A stretch of 64,000 nt of DNA. Source: Spirilliplanes yamanashiensis (GTDB taxonomy: Bacteria; Actinomycetota; Actinomycetes; Mycobacteriales; Micromonosporaceae). The stretch covers positions 1 through 64,000 of the forward strand of contig NZ_BOOY01000039.1 of assembly GCF_016863475.1 (NCBI RefSeq), written 5' to 3'. Within the stretch, counting starts at the first letter, position 1. The number at the start of each line of letters is the position of its first letter. This document shows positions 7,676-18,592 of this stretch, piece after piece. The notes under the pieces were generated by a model. That model ran no database searches. It had not been told where the DNA came from and worked only from the letters and a program-made list of their open reading frames with translations. Made by a program: the position numbers and the translations under genes.

Positions 7676-8844
7676 CGCCCGTCGAGGAGGAGCTGCGGCG
7701 GCAGGCGCCCGCGGTGACCGCCGCGCTGGTCCGCCGCTACGGCGACTTCGCGGCGTGCGAGGACGCCACCCAGGAGGCGCTGCTCGCGGCCGCGACCCGG
7801 TGGCCGGTCGACGGCGTGCCCGACGACCCGCGCGCCTGGCTGGTCACCGTGGCGTCGCGGCGGCGCATCGAGGCGCTGCGCAGCGACGCGGCCCGGCGCC
7901 GCCGGGAGGAGTCGCTCGCCGTCCTGGCCGCGCCCGGCCCGGCGGCGGCGTCCGACGACACGCTGACCCTGCAGTTCCTGTGCTGCCACCCGGCGCTGAC
8001 CGAGGCGTCGCAGGTCGCCCTGACGCTGCGCGCGGTCGGCGGCCTCACCACCGCCGAGATCGCCCGGGCGTTCCTGGTGCCGGAGGCGACCGTCGCGCAG
8101 CGCATCAGCCGGGCGAAGGCGAAGCTGCGCGGGGCCTCGTTCGCGCCGCCGCCGAACGCCGAGCGGGGCGAGCGCCTCGCGGCCGTCCGGCAGGTGCTCT
8201 ACCTGATCTTCAACGAGGGGTACACGGCCGGTTCCGGCGACAGCCTGCACCGCGCCGAGCTGGCGGCGGAGGCGATCCGGCTGGCCCGCGAGCTGCACCG
8301 GCTGCTGCCGGACGACGGCGAGGTCGCCGGGCTGCTCGCCCTCATGCTCCTGACCGACGCCCGCCGCCCCGCCCGCACCACGGCCGACGGGGCGCTGGTG
8401 CCGCTGGCCGCGCAGGACCGCACGCGGTGGGACCACGCCGCGATCGCCGAGGGTTCGGCGCTGCTGGCCGGCGCGCTGCGGGGCGCCGCCGCCGGGCCGT
8501 ACCAGCTGCAGGCGGCGATCGCGGCGGTGCACGACGAGGCCGGCCGCCCGGAGGACACCGACTGGCGGCAGATCCTGGTGCTGTACGACCTGCTGCACGC
8601 CGTCGCGCCCGGCCCGATGGTGACGCTGAACCGCCTGGTCGCGGTGGCGATGGTCCACGGCCCGCAGCGGGCGCTCGCCGGGCTCGACGCGGCCGGGCTG
8701 GACCACCACCGGGCCGACGCGGTGCGCGCGCACCTGCTGGAGCTGGCGGGGGACGCGGCGGGGGCCCGCGCCTGGTACGAGCGCGCCGCGGCCCGCACGC
8801 AGAACGCCGCCGAGCGGCGCTACCTGCTCAGTCGACCGACCTGA
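7672..8844 (+). CDS. ECF sigma factor, ECF42-like with long C-terminal TPR-like domain
   Basis: A 390-residue RNA polymerase sigma factor. The N-terminal third holds sigma region 2 (EDATQEALLAAATRWP, about 28-43) and region 4 (LTTAEIARAFLVPEATVAQRISRAK, about 123-148). The remaining about 230 residues are a helical, TPR-like extension typical of ECF42-type factors, thought to modulate activity in place of an anti-sigma factor. Co-translated with the DGPF protein (4-nt overlap). Its 3' end overlaps the convergent MFS gene by 17 nt. Target genes and signal are unknown. Confidence 0.92.
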   Translation: MTPVEEELRRQAPAVTAALVRRYGDFAACEDATQEALLAAATRWPVDGVPDDPRAWLVTVASRRRIEALRSDAARRRREESLAVLAAPGPAAASDDTLTLQFLCCHPALTEASQVALTLRAVGGLTTAEIARAFLVPEATVAQRISRAKAKLRGASFAPPPNAERGERLAAVRQVLYLIFNEGYTAGSGDSLHRAELAAEAIRLARELHRLLPDDGEVAGLLALMLLTDARRPARTTADGALVPLAAQDRTRWDHAAIAEGSALLAGALRGAAAGPYQLQAAIAAVHDEAGRPEDTDWRQILVLYDLLHAVAPGPMVTLNRLVAVAMVHGPQRALAGLDAAGLDHHRADAVRAHLLELAGDAAGARAWYERAAARTQNAAERRYLLSRPT

Positions 8845-10099
8845 TCTTCACGACGAGGGTGCTGCCGAGCAGCGTGACGACGGCGGTGACCGCGTACAGC
8901 GTCGAGTAGCCGCCCAGGTACACGACGATCGGGGCGGAGATCGCCGGGCCGAGCGCCTGCGGGGCGGCGTTGGCGATGTTGATGATGCCGAGGTCCTTGG
9001 CCCGGTCGGTGGCGGCGGGCAGCACCTGCGTGATGAGCGCGGCGTCGACGGCGAGGTAGATGCCGTACCCGCCGCCGAGCAGCACGGACGCGACCAGCGC
9101 CGCCGGCCACACCGGCCAGATGGCGAGGGTGAACGCGGCGGCGGCGATGGCGGCGCCGGACCACAGCACGTACGGCTTGCGCCGGCCGGAGCGGTCGGAC
9201 AGCCGCCCGGCGACGACGGCGGTGGCGACCATCCCCATCGTGTAGAGCAGGATCATGACGAGTAGGCCCGTCTCCGGGTCGGCGACCTGCACCTCGTCGG
9301 TGAGGAAGTAGAGCAGGTAGAGCGTGCCGAGCGCGTTGCCGAGCTGGACGAGGAACCGGGTGCCCCATGCCCAGGCGAAGTCGGGGTTCGCTCGCAGGTC
9401 GACCTTCAGGCCGCCGAGCAGCGCCCGCGCGGTGAGCCGCGGGTGGTGCCCGCGCGGCAGCGGGTCGTCGGGGGTGAGCAGCGCGAACGGCAGCGCCAGC
9501 ACCACCAGGCACAGCGCCATGACGAGCCAGCCGCTGCCGACGCCGGTGACGACCGCGGTGGTGAGCGCGGCGCCGAGCACCAGCCCGAGCGACTGCGGGA
9601 TGCCGATCCAGCCGGAGACGCCGCCGCGCTGCAGCACGGGCACCCGGTCGGGCACGGCCGCGGTCAGCGAGGCCAGCATGGCGTTGAGGCCGGCCGCGGT
9701 GCCGACCCAGCCGAGCACCACCCCGGGGACGGTGTCCTGCACGCTGAGGAACAGGCACGACCCGCCGGCGACGACGAGCCCGCCGACCGTCCACACGTGG
9801 CGGCGGCCGTAGTCGCGGCCGCGCAGGCGAAGGGTGGTGCGGTCGGACAGGGCCCCGGCGAGCGGGTTGACGACGATCGCGACGAGCGCGCCGAGCCCGG
9901 TGACGAGGCCGAGCATGGCCTCCTTGCCGGTGGGGTGGATGTCCTCGATCTGCTGGGCGAGCAGCACCTGGACGGGGGTGAAGAACACCATCCACAGGCC
10001 GAGGTTGGCCGCGAACAGCAGGCCGATCCAGCTGCGCCGCACGGGCGTGGTGGGTTCGAGCAGGGCCGCCGGTGTCGCGTCCGGTTCGACTGCGGTCAC
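8828..10099 (-). CDS. Major facilitator superfamily transporter
   Basis: A 423-residue membrane protein with about twelve hydrophobic segments. A cytoplasmic loop carries the MFS A-motif pattern (NPLAGALSDRTTLRLRGRD) and a second one is seen in the C-terminal half (GRLSDRSGRRKPYV). The overall pattern resembles the sugar-cation symporter-like MFS branch; the substrate cannot be read from sequence. GTG start at 10099 with AGGAGG 9 nt upstream. The stop lies inside the end of the convergent sigma gene (17-nt antisense overlap). Confidence 0.88.
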   Translation of the reverse strand: MTAVEPDATPAALLEPTTPVRRSWIGLLFAANLGLWMVFFTPVQVLLAQQIEDIHPTGKEAMLGLVTGLGALVAIVVNPLAGALSDRTTLRLRGRDYGRRHVWTVGGLVVAGGSCLFLSVQDTVPGVVLGWVGTAAGLNAMLASLTAAVPDRVPVLQRGGVSGWIGIPQSLGLVLGAALTTAVVTGVGSGWLVMALCLVVLALPFALLTPDDPLPRGHHPRLTARALLGGLKVDLRANPDFAWAWGTRFLVQLGNALGTLYLLYFLTDEVQVADPETGLLVMILLYTMGMVATAVVAGRLSDRSGRRKPYVLWSGAAIAAAAFTLAIWPVWPAALVASVLLGGGYGIYLAVDAALITQVLPAATDRAKDLGIINIANAAPQALGPAISAPIVVYLGGYSTLYAVTAVVTLLGSTLVVKIRSVD

Positions 10100-10137
10100 G
10101 CCCTGCCTCCTGTCGGAACGCGAAAATCCCTCGGAGG

Positions 10138-11169
10138 TTAGCGGGTTATCGTCACTTCCGGCAGGGCCCGTCTCACCGCCGCCGGCAACCTCCCGAACGG
10201 GGTCACCGCCGGCACGCCCGTCGCCGCGTCCGCCTCCCACGTGCCGATGATCCGCCCGTTCACCACCAGAGTGGGGGAGATCCACCCCTGCGGCCGCGAC
10301 ACGGCGGCCCGGGGACCGGTGCTCACGGTGTCGAGCTGCCGCAGGCTGCCCACGGTGTACGGGTCGAAGGCCGGCAGCAGGTGCACCGTGTCGGCGCTGC
10401 CGACGGTGATGCCGGGCGGCACGAACCCGGCCCCGGTGTCGACGATGTCGAGCCGCGCGAACGCCTTCTTCGCCAGCGGGGGCGCCAGGTCGAACCAGCG
10501 GGCGAACTCCGCGGCGTCGGCCGGCCCGTACGCCCCGAGGTAGGCCAGCGCCAGGGTGTCGATCGCGTCGTCGACCGGCACGTCGTCCCACTCGCCGATC
10601 CAGGCGCGCGGCGCCACGAAGGTCACGTTGCGCCCGCGCGGCGGACCCGAACAGAGCAGCCCCCGGAACGCCAGCGGCTTGAGGATCGCCCCGAACCCCT
10701 GGGTCAGCGGCCCGCGCAGGGAATCGTCGCCGAGGTCGGCGATCAGCGCGCCGGCCAGCTCCTCGCGGGTCAGCGGGGTGCCGCCGAGCACGTGCGGGGC
10801 GGCGGCGATCAGCCGGGTCATCTGCTCGGCGGTCACCCCGTGGTACTTCAGCCAGGAGTTCTTCGTCTCGCGGGTGCGGGTGCTCATCGCGGCCACCCAC
10901 GCGGGCAGGTCGGCGGCGGGCAGCAGGTGCAGGGTGCCGCGGGCGGCCCACGTGCGCACCAGGGTCCGCCGCTCGTACAGCGCGGCGTCGAGGCCGGCGT
11001 CGAGGTCGGCGTCGACCGTCGTGCGCAGCCGCACCGCCTCCGCGGCCGACGCCGCCACCTGGGCGTGCACCCCGCTCACCCGGCGCGCCACGTCGACCGG
11101 GTCCGTCGCCCGCTCGCTGCCGAGCAGGTGCCGTTCGATGCGCCAGCGCAGCATCTCCTCGGTGTTCAC
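10138..11169 (-). CDS. Winged-helix DNA-binding domain protein (AlkZ/YcaQ-like, HTH_42)
   Basis: A 343-residue protein of the winged-helix family that includes the DNA glycosylases AlkZ and YcaQ. Recognisable features are an N-terminal RIERHLLG helix, SGVHAQ near residue 31, an LVRTWAARGTLHLL segment near 72-85 and the ATF/PFGR C-terminal part. Members unhook crosslinked or alkylated bases or are uncharacterised; the catalytic QxQ/QxD motif of proven glycosylases is not obvious here, only HAQVAA. It overlaps the upstream CGNR gene by 4 nt (GTGA) and is thus translationally coupled to it. Confidence 0.82.
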   Translation of the reverse strand: MNTEEMLRWRIERHLLGSERATDPVDVARRVSGVHAQVAASAAEAVRLRTTVDADLDAGLDAALYERRTLVRTWAARGTLHLLPAADLPAWVAAMSTRTRETKNSWLKYHGVTAEQMTRLIAAAPHVLGGTPLTREELAGALIADLGDDSLRGPLTQGFGAILKPLAFRGLLCSGPPRGRNVTFVAPRAWIGEWDDVPVDDAIDTLALAYLGAYGPADAAEFARWFDLAPPLAKKAFARLDIVDTGAGFVPPGITVGSADTVHLLPAFDPYTVGSLRQLDTVSTGPRAAVSRPQGWISPTLVVNGRIIGTWEADAATGVPAVTPFGRLPAAVRRALPEVTITR

Positions 11170-11741
11170 GTGCCGCCGTCCCGCCGCCGGTGGGTGCGCA
11201 CCTTGGCCCGGTTGCCGCAGCGCTCCATGGAGCACCAGCGGCGGTTGCCCGGCCGGGAGGTGTCGAGGTAGATCAGCGCGCACCGCTCGCCGCCGCAGCG
11301 GCGCACCCGCTCGCGCGCGGCGGTGCCGAACGTGACGACGGCGTCCCGGGCGATGGCGGCGGCGAGGTGGGCCCCGGTGACGCCGGCCCAGACCGCCCGG
11401 CCGTCGGTCAGCCGGGGGATCGGGGTGGGGAGTGCGGCCACCTCGTTGACGACGCCGATCACGGCGGGGTCCGCCGGGTCGCCGGTCGCCGTGGCCCAGG
11501 CCAGCGTCCACACCGCCTCCCGCAGCCGCCTGACCAGCGCCAGATCGGCCTCCGTGGCGGTCGCCCCGGCGGCGGCGTCGCCGAGGCGGCTGGTGGCGGC
11601 CCAGCGCACCAGGTCGGCCGGGGTGTGCAGCACCTCGAACCGGGCGCGGAAGCCCTCGCCGCCCGTGGTGCAGGCCAGCTCCAGGCACAGGGCGCCCGCG
11701 TCGAACGAGAACACTTGCCCGTCCGGGTGCGTCAGCCTCAT
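11166..11741 (-). CDS. CGNR zinc-finger, ABATE-type transcription regulator
   Basis: A 191-residue protein: N-terminal ABATE-type domain (about 1-130) and a C-terminal CGNR zinc finger (about 143-185), with four cysteines (RRCGGERC, RWCSMERCGNR) and a basic tail. Actinobacterial members act as presumed stress or ligand-responsive transcription regulators. It is the first gene of a two-gene operon with the winged-helix protein. No ribosome site precedes the ATG; TATAAC lies 7 nt upstream, so the mRNA may be leaderless, and a TAACCGGTTA palindrome at 11743-11752 may be an operator. Confidence 0.85.
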   Translation of the reverse strand: MRLTHPDGQVFSFDAGALCLELACTTGGEGFRARFEVLHTPADLVRWAATSRLGDAAAGATATEADLALVRRLREAVWTLAWATATGDPADPAVIGVVNEVAALPTPIPRLTDGRAVWAGVTGAHLAAAIARDAVVTFGTAARERVRRCGGERCALIYLDTSRPGNRRWCSMERCGNRAKVRTHRRRDGGT

Positions 11742-11742
11742 G

Positions 11743-11752
11743 TAACCGGTTA
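11743..11752. promoter_or_regulatory. Palindrome TAACCGGTTA in promoter of CGNR gene
   Basis: A perfect 10-bp palindrome lies directly before the ATG and overlaps a TATAAC -10-like hexamer. Autoregulation by the CGNR protein is an inference. Confidence 0.35.
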
Positions 11753-11773
11753 TATCAGTTACGCCGGGCCGGG

Positions 11774-11797
11774 AAAAGGCGGGCCGACCGGCCCGCC
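11774..11797 (-). terminator. Intrinsic terminator of aceE
   Basis: On the minus strand an 8-bp stem (GGCGGGCC / GGCCCGCC) with a 4-nt loop is followed by TTTT, 8 nt after the aceE stop. It isolates aceE from the CGNR operon on the same strand. Confidence 0.85.
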
Positions 11798-11805
11798 TCC
11801 TCACC

Positions 11806-14550
<2,745 letters not shown>

Positions 14551-14704
14551 TCCTCACCGGTCGTGCGGACCGCGCCGGGTGACGGGCGGTCGCGCGCAGA
14601 TTGTGTGGGACAGGTCTCTCCCTGACCATCCTGCCCCTTGTCGCGCTGCTTCGTCACGCCTACCCGGTGCCGACGCGACGTCCGACACACGTACCGGGCG
14701 GTAA

Positions 14705-15109
14705 CTAGCCGTTTACGAACGAAAACCGGACCTCACGGGTGGGATTGTCCGAGTTCGGGTCGACGAGACAGATCGACTGCCACGTCCCCAGCGCGATCCG
14801 GCCGTCCACCACCGGCAGCGTGGCGTGCGGCGGGACGAACGCCGGCATGACGTGGTCGCGGCCATGCCCGGGCGAGCCGTGCCGGTGCCGCCAGCGGTCG
14901 TCGGCCGGCAGCACGTCGTCCAGCGCGGTGAGCAGGTCGTCGTCGCTGCCCGCGCCGGTCTCGATGATCGCCACGCCCGCCGTGGCGTGCGGCACGAACA
15001 CGTTGAGCAGCCCGTCGCCCAGCCCGCGGACGAACCGCTCCGCCTCGGCCGTGATGTCGCGCACCACGGGCCTGCCGCCGGTCCGGACCGTGATCACCTC
15101 GGTTCGCAT
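14705..15109 (-). CDS. YjbQ family protein (secondary thiamine-phosphate synthase family)
   Basis: A 134-residue protein of the UPF0047/YjbQ fold. The conserved HATAGV motif (residues 41-46), the RHGSPGHGRDHVMP segment with clustered histidines (about 76-88) and the C-terminal LGTWQSICLVD are all present. Some members have weak thiamine-phosphate synthase activity in vitro, but the physiological role is not settled. Nothing thiamine-related is adjacent, although aceE downstream on the same strand is ThDP-dependent; that may be coincidental. Confidence 0.9.
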   Translation of the reverse strand: MRTEVITVRTGGRPVVRDITAEAERFVRGLGDGLLNVFVPHATAGVAIIETGAGSDDDLLTALDDVLPADDRWRHRHGSPGHGRDHVMPAFVPPHATLPVVDGRIALGTWQSICLVDPNSDNPTREVRFSFVNG

Positions 15110-15317
15110 GGAGCCATCGTCGCACCGTGGGTTAGCCTGAGCGCGGCGCCCTCCCGCGCCGTACCGCCTTCACCGGGTCTCCACGCGGCCCGGCGGCCGT
15201 GGCGGCGAAGGGGTGACCGGCCTCGGGAGAGCTTCCCGCATGGCGACCCACCGATGCCGCCGGCGGCCGGTGGGGCGTGGATCCGCAGGTCGCGCGCGTG
15301 CGGCAGGGAAGATCGTC

Positions 15318-16568
15318 ATGACCAGCGAGAAGCACCTCAAGGCCCGCATCCGCGCCCGGATGGCGCGCACGGGCGAGCGCTACACCACCGCCCGCCGGCA
15401 CGTCGTGGGCGACGTCCCCGCCACCACCACCGACCACGGGTACGCCCTGCGCGGCGGCCTGCACCCCGAGTCCGCGGCGGTGGCCAACCTGCTGGCGCAC
15501 CACGGCGTGCGCGGCCTGTCCGAGGCGATGGTGCTCGGCGTCGGCGGCGGGCTCGGCGCCGGATACATCCTGTGGGAGTTCAGCCGGCACGACAGCCGCA
15601 TCCTCACGCTGGGCTTCCGCCGCCGCTGGAACTACCTCGACTGGACGGTCACCACGCTGCGCCGCCTCGGCGCCGAGCCGGCCGTGCACACCACCGCCGG
15701 GTCCGGCGCCGCCGCGGCGGCGCTCGACGCCGGGATGCCCGCGCTGGTCACCCCCGACCGGTACCACGCCGGGTACTGGCACCTGCCCGGGCACCTGGAC
15801 GGCCACGGCGGGCACCAGGTCGTCGCCTACGCCGCGGGCGACGACGGCCGGGTGCACCTCGACGACCGCAACCTGGCGCCGCTGACCGTCGACCGGGAGG
15901 TGCTCGCCCGGGCCCGCGGGCGCGTCGTGTCGTACCGCAACCACCTGGTGTCGGTGACCGGCGTGACCCCGGTCGACCTGGCCGCCGCCGCCCGCGCCGG
16001 GATCGCCGAGTGCGTGGCACACCTCGGCGGGACGTCGGCCTCGTTCGCGCTGCCCGCCTGGGCCAAGTGGGCCCGCCTGGTCACCGACACCCGCAACGCC
16101 AAGGGCTGGCCGCGGGTGTTCGCCGACGGCCGCGGGCTGGCCGGCGCGCTGCTGTCGGCGTGGGAGGGCACCGAGCCGGTCGGCGCGGACGGCGGCCACC
16201 TGCGCGGCCTGTACGCCGACTTCCTCGACGAGGCGGCGCCGCTGATCGGCGTCCCGCTGGCCGGCGCGGCGGCGGCGTTCCGCGCCGCGGGGGAGGCTTG
16301 GCACGCCGTCGCCGAGGCGGCCCTGCCGGCCGACGTGCCCGCGTACGCGCGGATGCGGGAGCTGTCGGCCGCCGTGGCGGCCGGGGTGGCGGCGGGCGAC
16401 GCCGGGGCGGCCGACCGGGCCGCCGCCGCGGCCGAGCTGTGGGAGCTGCGCGCCGAGTACGACGCCCGGCCGCCCGTCGAGCCGGACTTCGCGGCGCTGG
16501 CCGCGCGGCTGCGCGCCGCCCACGCCGCCGAGGTGACCGCCGTCGCGGAGCTGCGACACGCCGCGTGA
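15318..16568 (+). CDS. BtrH N-terminal / DUF4872 protein
   Basis: A 416-residue cytosolic protein. Residues 7-28 carry a compact basic motif (KARIRARMARTGERYTTARR) seen at the start of various actinobacterial proteins. Then comes a BtrH-like domain (about 40-200: GGLHPESAAVANLL, SEAMVLGVGGGLGAGYILWEF), related to the butirosin acyl-transfer protein, and a DUF4872-type second half ending in an Ala/Arg-rich helix. The Cys expected near the first motif of classical BtrH proteins is absent (HPES instead), so acyltransfer or protease chemistry is doubtful. No biosynthetic cluster is adjacent. Start chosen at 15318; upstream in-frame codons look non-coding. Confidence 0.75.
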   Translation: MTSEKHLKARIRARMARTGERYTTARRHVVGDVPATTTDHGYALRGGLHPESAAVANLLAHHGVRGLSEAMVLGVGGGLGAGYILWEFSRHDSRILTLGFRRRWNYLDWTVTTLRRLGAEPAVHTTAGSGAAAAALDAGMPALVTPDRYHAGYWHLPGHLDGHGGHQVVAYAAGDDGRVHLDDRNLAPLTVDREVLARARGRVVSYRNHLVSVTGVTPVDLAAAARAGIAECVAHLGGTSASFALPAWAKWARLVTDTRNAKGWPRVFADGRGLAGALLSAWEGTEPVGADGGHLRGLYADFLDEAAPLIGVPLAGAAAAFRAAGEAWHAVAEAALPADVPAYARMRELSAAVAAGVAAGDAGAADRAAAAAELWELRAEYDARPPVEPDFAALAARLRAAHAAEVTAVAELRHAA

Positions 16569-16585
16569 CGCCACGCCCGACGCGC

Positions 16586-16619
16586 CCGGGACACGCCGCG
16601 TGATCACGGCGTGTCCCGG
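16586..16619 (+). terminator. Hairpin after BtrH-like gene
   Basis: A 13-bp perfect stem (16586-16598 with 16607-16619) lies 18 nt after the stop codon, with a palindromic loop region. Confidence 0.8.
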
Positions 16620-16648
16620 CGTGTCGGTCGCGCACGCCGACTGTCTAA

Positions 16649-16676
16649 TCGGTCGACATGTCGAGTCGGTCGACAT
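16649..16676 (+). promoter_or_regulatory. Direct repeats TCGGTCGACAT, 17 bp apart
   Basis: Two identical 11-bp copies (16649-16659 and 16666-16676) lie just before the HTH-protein start; the first overlaps a palindromic TCGACATGTCGA. A partial third copy (TGTCGGTCG) is at 16622. Iterons on one helical face before a DNA-binding-protein gene suggest autoregulation (inference). Confidence 0.45.
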
Positions 16677-16687
16677 ACCGTTCCGGC

Positions 16688-17572
16688 ATGACACGACACC
16701 TCGACGCCGAGCACATCGGCGCGCTGGCCGGGCTCATGGGCTGGGCCGAACACCGCGGCCGCCCGGCACAGGAGCGCGCGGACCTGGTCGCCGCGGCGTG
16801 GGGCAGCGGCATCCGCAACGTCGCGGAGCTGTCCCGGATCGCCCGCGTCTCCCGGGACACGATCTACGCGGACCTCCGGGCCCGCGGCATCGACCCGTCG
16901 CAGCGGGCCGAACCGGTGAGCCCTCAGCAGACCGGCGGGACGGCCGCGGGCGCCGTGTCGCCCGACGCCCTGCGGGTGCTCGCCAAGCTGCTCGGCGCGG
17001 TCGCCGGCCCCGAGGCGGTGGCAGGCGCCTCCGACGGCGACATGGTGCGGGTGGTCGACAGCACGGCGACGCTGCTGGACCTCGTCGCCGACCTGCTGGA
17101 CCCGCCGCTGGACCAGGGGCCCGGCTGGACGGGCGACGACCTGCTGCCCCAGCTGGTCCTCCACGGCGGTGAGGTCGCCGGTCACGCCAGGCGCACCATG
17201 GCGGCCCGGGCCACGGCCGACGACGTCACCCGCCTGGCGACCTGGGTGCGCACCGGCGCCCGGTACAGCGGCCGGGCGCTGGTGGTCGACCGCGCCGACG
17301 TCGCGCTGCGGATGCCCGACGGGTCCACGACCACCGTCACGGTCACCGTCGACGACGCCGGGGCCACCACGCTCACCGGCGGGGGCCCCGCGCTGTCCGG
17401 CGCCACCACCGAGCTCGACCAGCTCGACCTGTTCCAGGCGCTGACGACGCTGGCGGACGTGGTCGGCCGGCACCTCGACCCGTCGGCCCACGTCGCGCGC
17501 CGCCGGGACGACGTCCCCGGTGTCCCGCCGGTGCGGCAGCGTCTCCTGCCCAGCAACGACGACCGCGCCTGA
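16688..17572 (+). CDS. HTH-containing protein of unknown function
   Basis: A 294-residue protein I do not recognise. Residues 42-68 form a resolvase/IclR-like helix-turn-helix (NVAELSRIARVSRDTIYADLRARGI). The rest is an Ala/Leu-rich helical middle followed by a Thr/Val-rich beta segment (about 195-240, many TTV repeats). There is no membrane segment. Codon use matches the neighbours. Start uncertain: ATG at 16688 lacks a ribosome site; ATG at 16658 (10 codons longer) lies 8 nt after TCTAAT and could start a leaderless message. It converges with the phosphoesterase gene. A DNA-binding regulator is the likely role. Confidence 0.65.
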   Translation: MTRHLDAEHIGALAGLMGWAEHRGRPAQERADLVAAAWGSGIRNVAELSRIARVSRDTIYADLRARGIDPSQRAEPVSPQQTGGTAAGAVSPDALRVLAKLLGAVAGPEAVAGASDGDMVRVVDSTATLLDLVADLLDPPLDQGPGWTGDDLLPQLVLHGGEVAGHARRTMAARATADDVTRLATWVRTGARYSGRALVVDRADVALRMPDGSTTTVTVTVDDAGATTLTGGGPALSGATTELDQLDLFQALTTLADVVGRHLDPSAHVARRRDDVPGVPPVRQRLLPSNDDRA

Positions 17573-17595
17573 CCGGCGAGGCGGCGGTCGCGGCG

Positions 17596-18543
17596 TCAGC
17601 GGCAGCGGCCGGTGCCGCTGTCGCGGAACGAGCCCGCCACCGGCACGAAGTCCCAGCGGTACGTGCCCGCGCCGAGCGTCAGCTTCAGCACGCCCCAGTG
17701 CTTCGCGTCGCGCACCTCGCTGTTCGGGGCCGCCTTGCCGAACGGGTACAGCCGCGCCCCGCCGGTGCCCACCATGATCTGCCGGATGCCGCGGGCGTCG
17801 TCGCGGCGGCCGGTCGCCGTCTGCGGGGCGAACCGCTCGTAGCCGTGGTTGTGCCCGGCCAGCATCAGCTCGACCCCGTCGTCGTACAGGGCCTTGACCA
17901 GGGCGGTGCTCGCCGTCGACGGCGGGTGCACGGTCGAGGAGGTGAACCGCGGCTCGTGCATCAGCGCCACCGTGCACGCGCCCCGGTCGGCCGCCAGCCG
18001 CGCGCGCAGCCAGCGCTCCTGCGGCGAGCCCGCGCCACAGCCGCCCGGCACGACCCCGCAGTTGTTGTTGAGCACGACGACAAGCCACGAGCCGGCCCGG
18101 TACGCGTAGTAGCCCTGCGGCCGGGGGCCCGCGGCCGCGCCGAAGTAGCCGAAGTGGCCGGCCGCGCCGGGGGTGCCGTACTCGTGGTTGCCGACGACCG
18201 GCCGGGTGCGTCCCTTGAACCGGCCCCACGTCGGGCCGTAGCAGCGGCGGAACTCGGCCGCCGAGCCGCGGTCGTAGGCGTTGTCGCCGAGCGTGAACAC
18301 CGTGCCCGGGATCCGCGCCACCAGGTCGGCGGTGCGGCTGTCGCCGGTGCCGTCGCAGGTGGCGATGTCGCCGGCGCCGACGAGCACGGCGGGCGCGGGC
18401 CCCGCGGACTCCACCGCGGCGGCGGGTGCGGCGGCGGCGCTGCGGGCCGGGGTCGCGCCGGCGGGGGCGGGCGGGGTGTCGCCCGTGCAGGCGGCGAGGC
18501 CGAGGAGCAGCACGGCGACGGCGGGGAGACGCACGGTACGCAT
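17596..18543 (-). CDS. Metallophosphoesterase lipoprotein
   Basis: A 315-residue calcineurin-like phosphoesterase. The signal peptide ends in a lipobox LAAC with Cys19, so the protein should be anchored outside the membrane. The metal-site motifs appear in order: GAGDIA (57-62), GDNAYD (86-91), GNHEY (118-122), a later LMHEP and GHNHGYE. This set resembles purple-acid-phosphatase-like enzymes. It lies 49 nt downstream of the broken phoD gene on the same strand, so both may once have formed a phosphate-acquisition unit. Substrate unknown. Confidence 0.9.
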   Translation of the reverse strand: MRTVRLPAVAVLLLGLAACTGDTPPAPAGATPARSAAAAPAAAVESAGPAPAVLVGAGDIATCDGTGDSRTADLVARIPGTVFTLGDNAYDRGSAAEFRRCYGPTWGRFKGRTRPVVGNHEYGTPGAAGHFGYFGAAAGPRPQGYYAYRAGSWLVVVLNNNCGVVPGGCGAGSPQERWLRARLAADRGACTVALMHEPRFTSSTVHPPSTASTALVKALYDDGVELMLAGHNHGYERFAPQTATGRRDDARGIRQIMVGTGGARLYPFGKAAPNSEVRDAKHWGVLKLTLGAGTYRWDFVPVAGSFRDSGTGRCR

Positions 18544-18592
18544 GGCGCGGTGCGTTCCCCGCCGTGGCCGGACGAAACGGACAATCTCGCCG

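Noticed and set aside
15125-15317. Possible riboswitch leader before the BtrH-like gene
   Set aside because: The region is GC-rich with several foldable segments, but I could not match conserved cores of c-di-AMP, cobalamin, TPP or SAM riboswitches.
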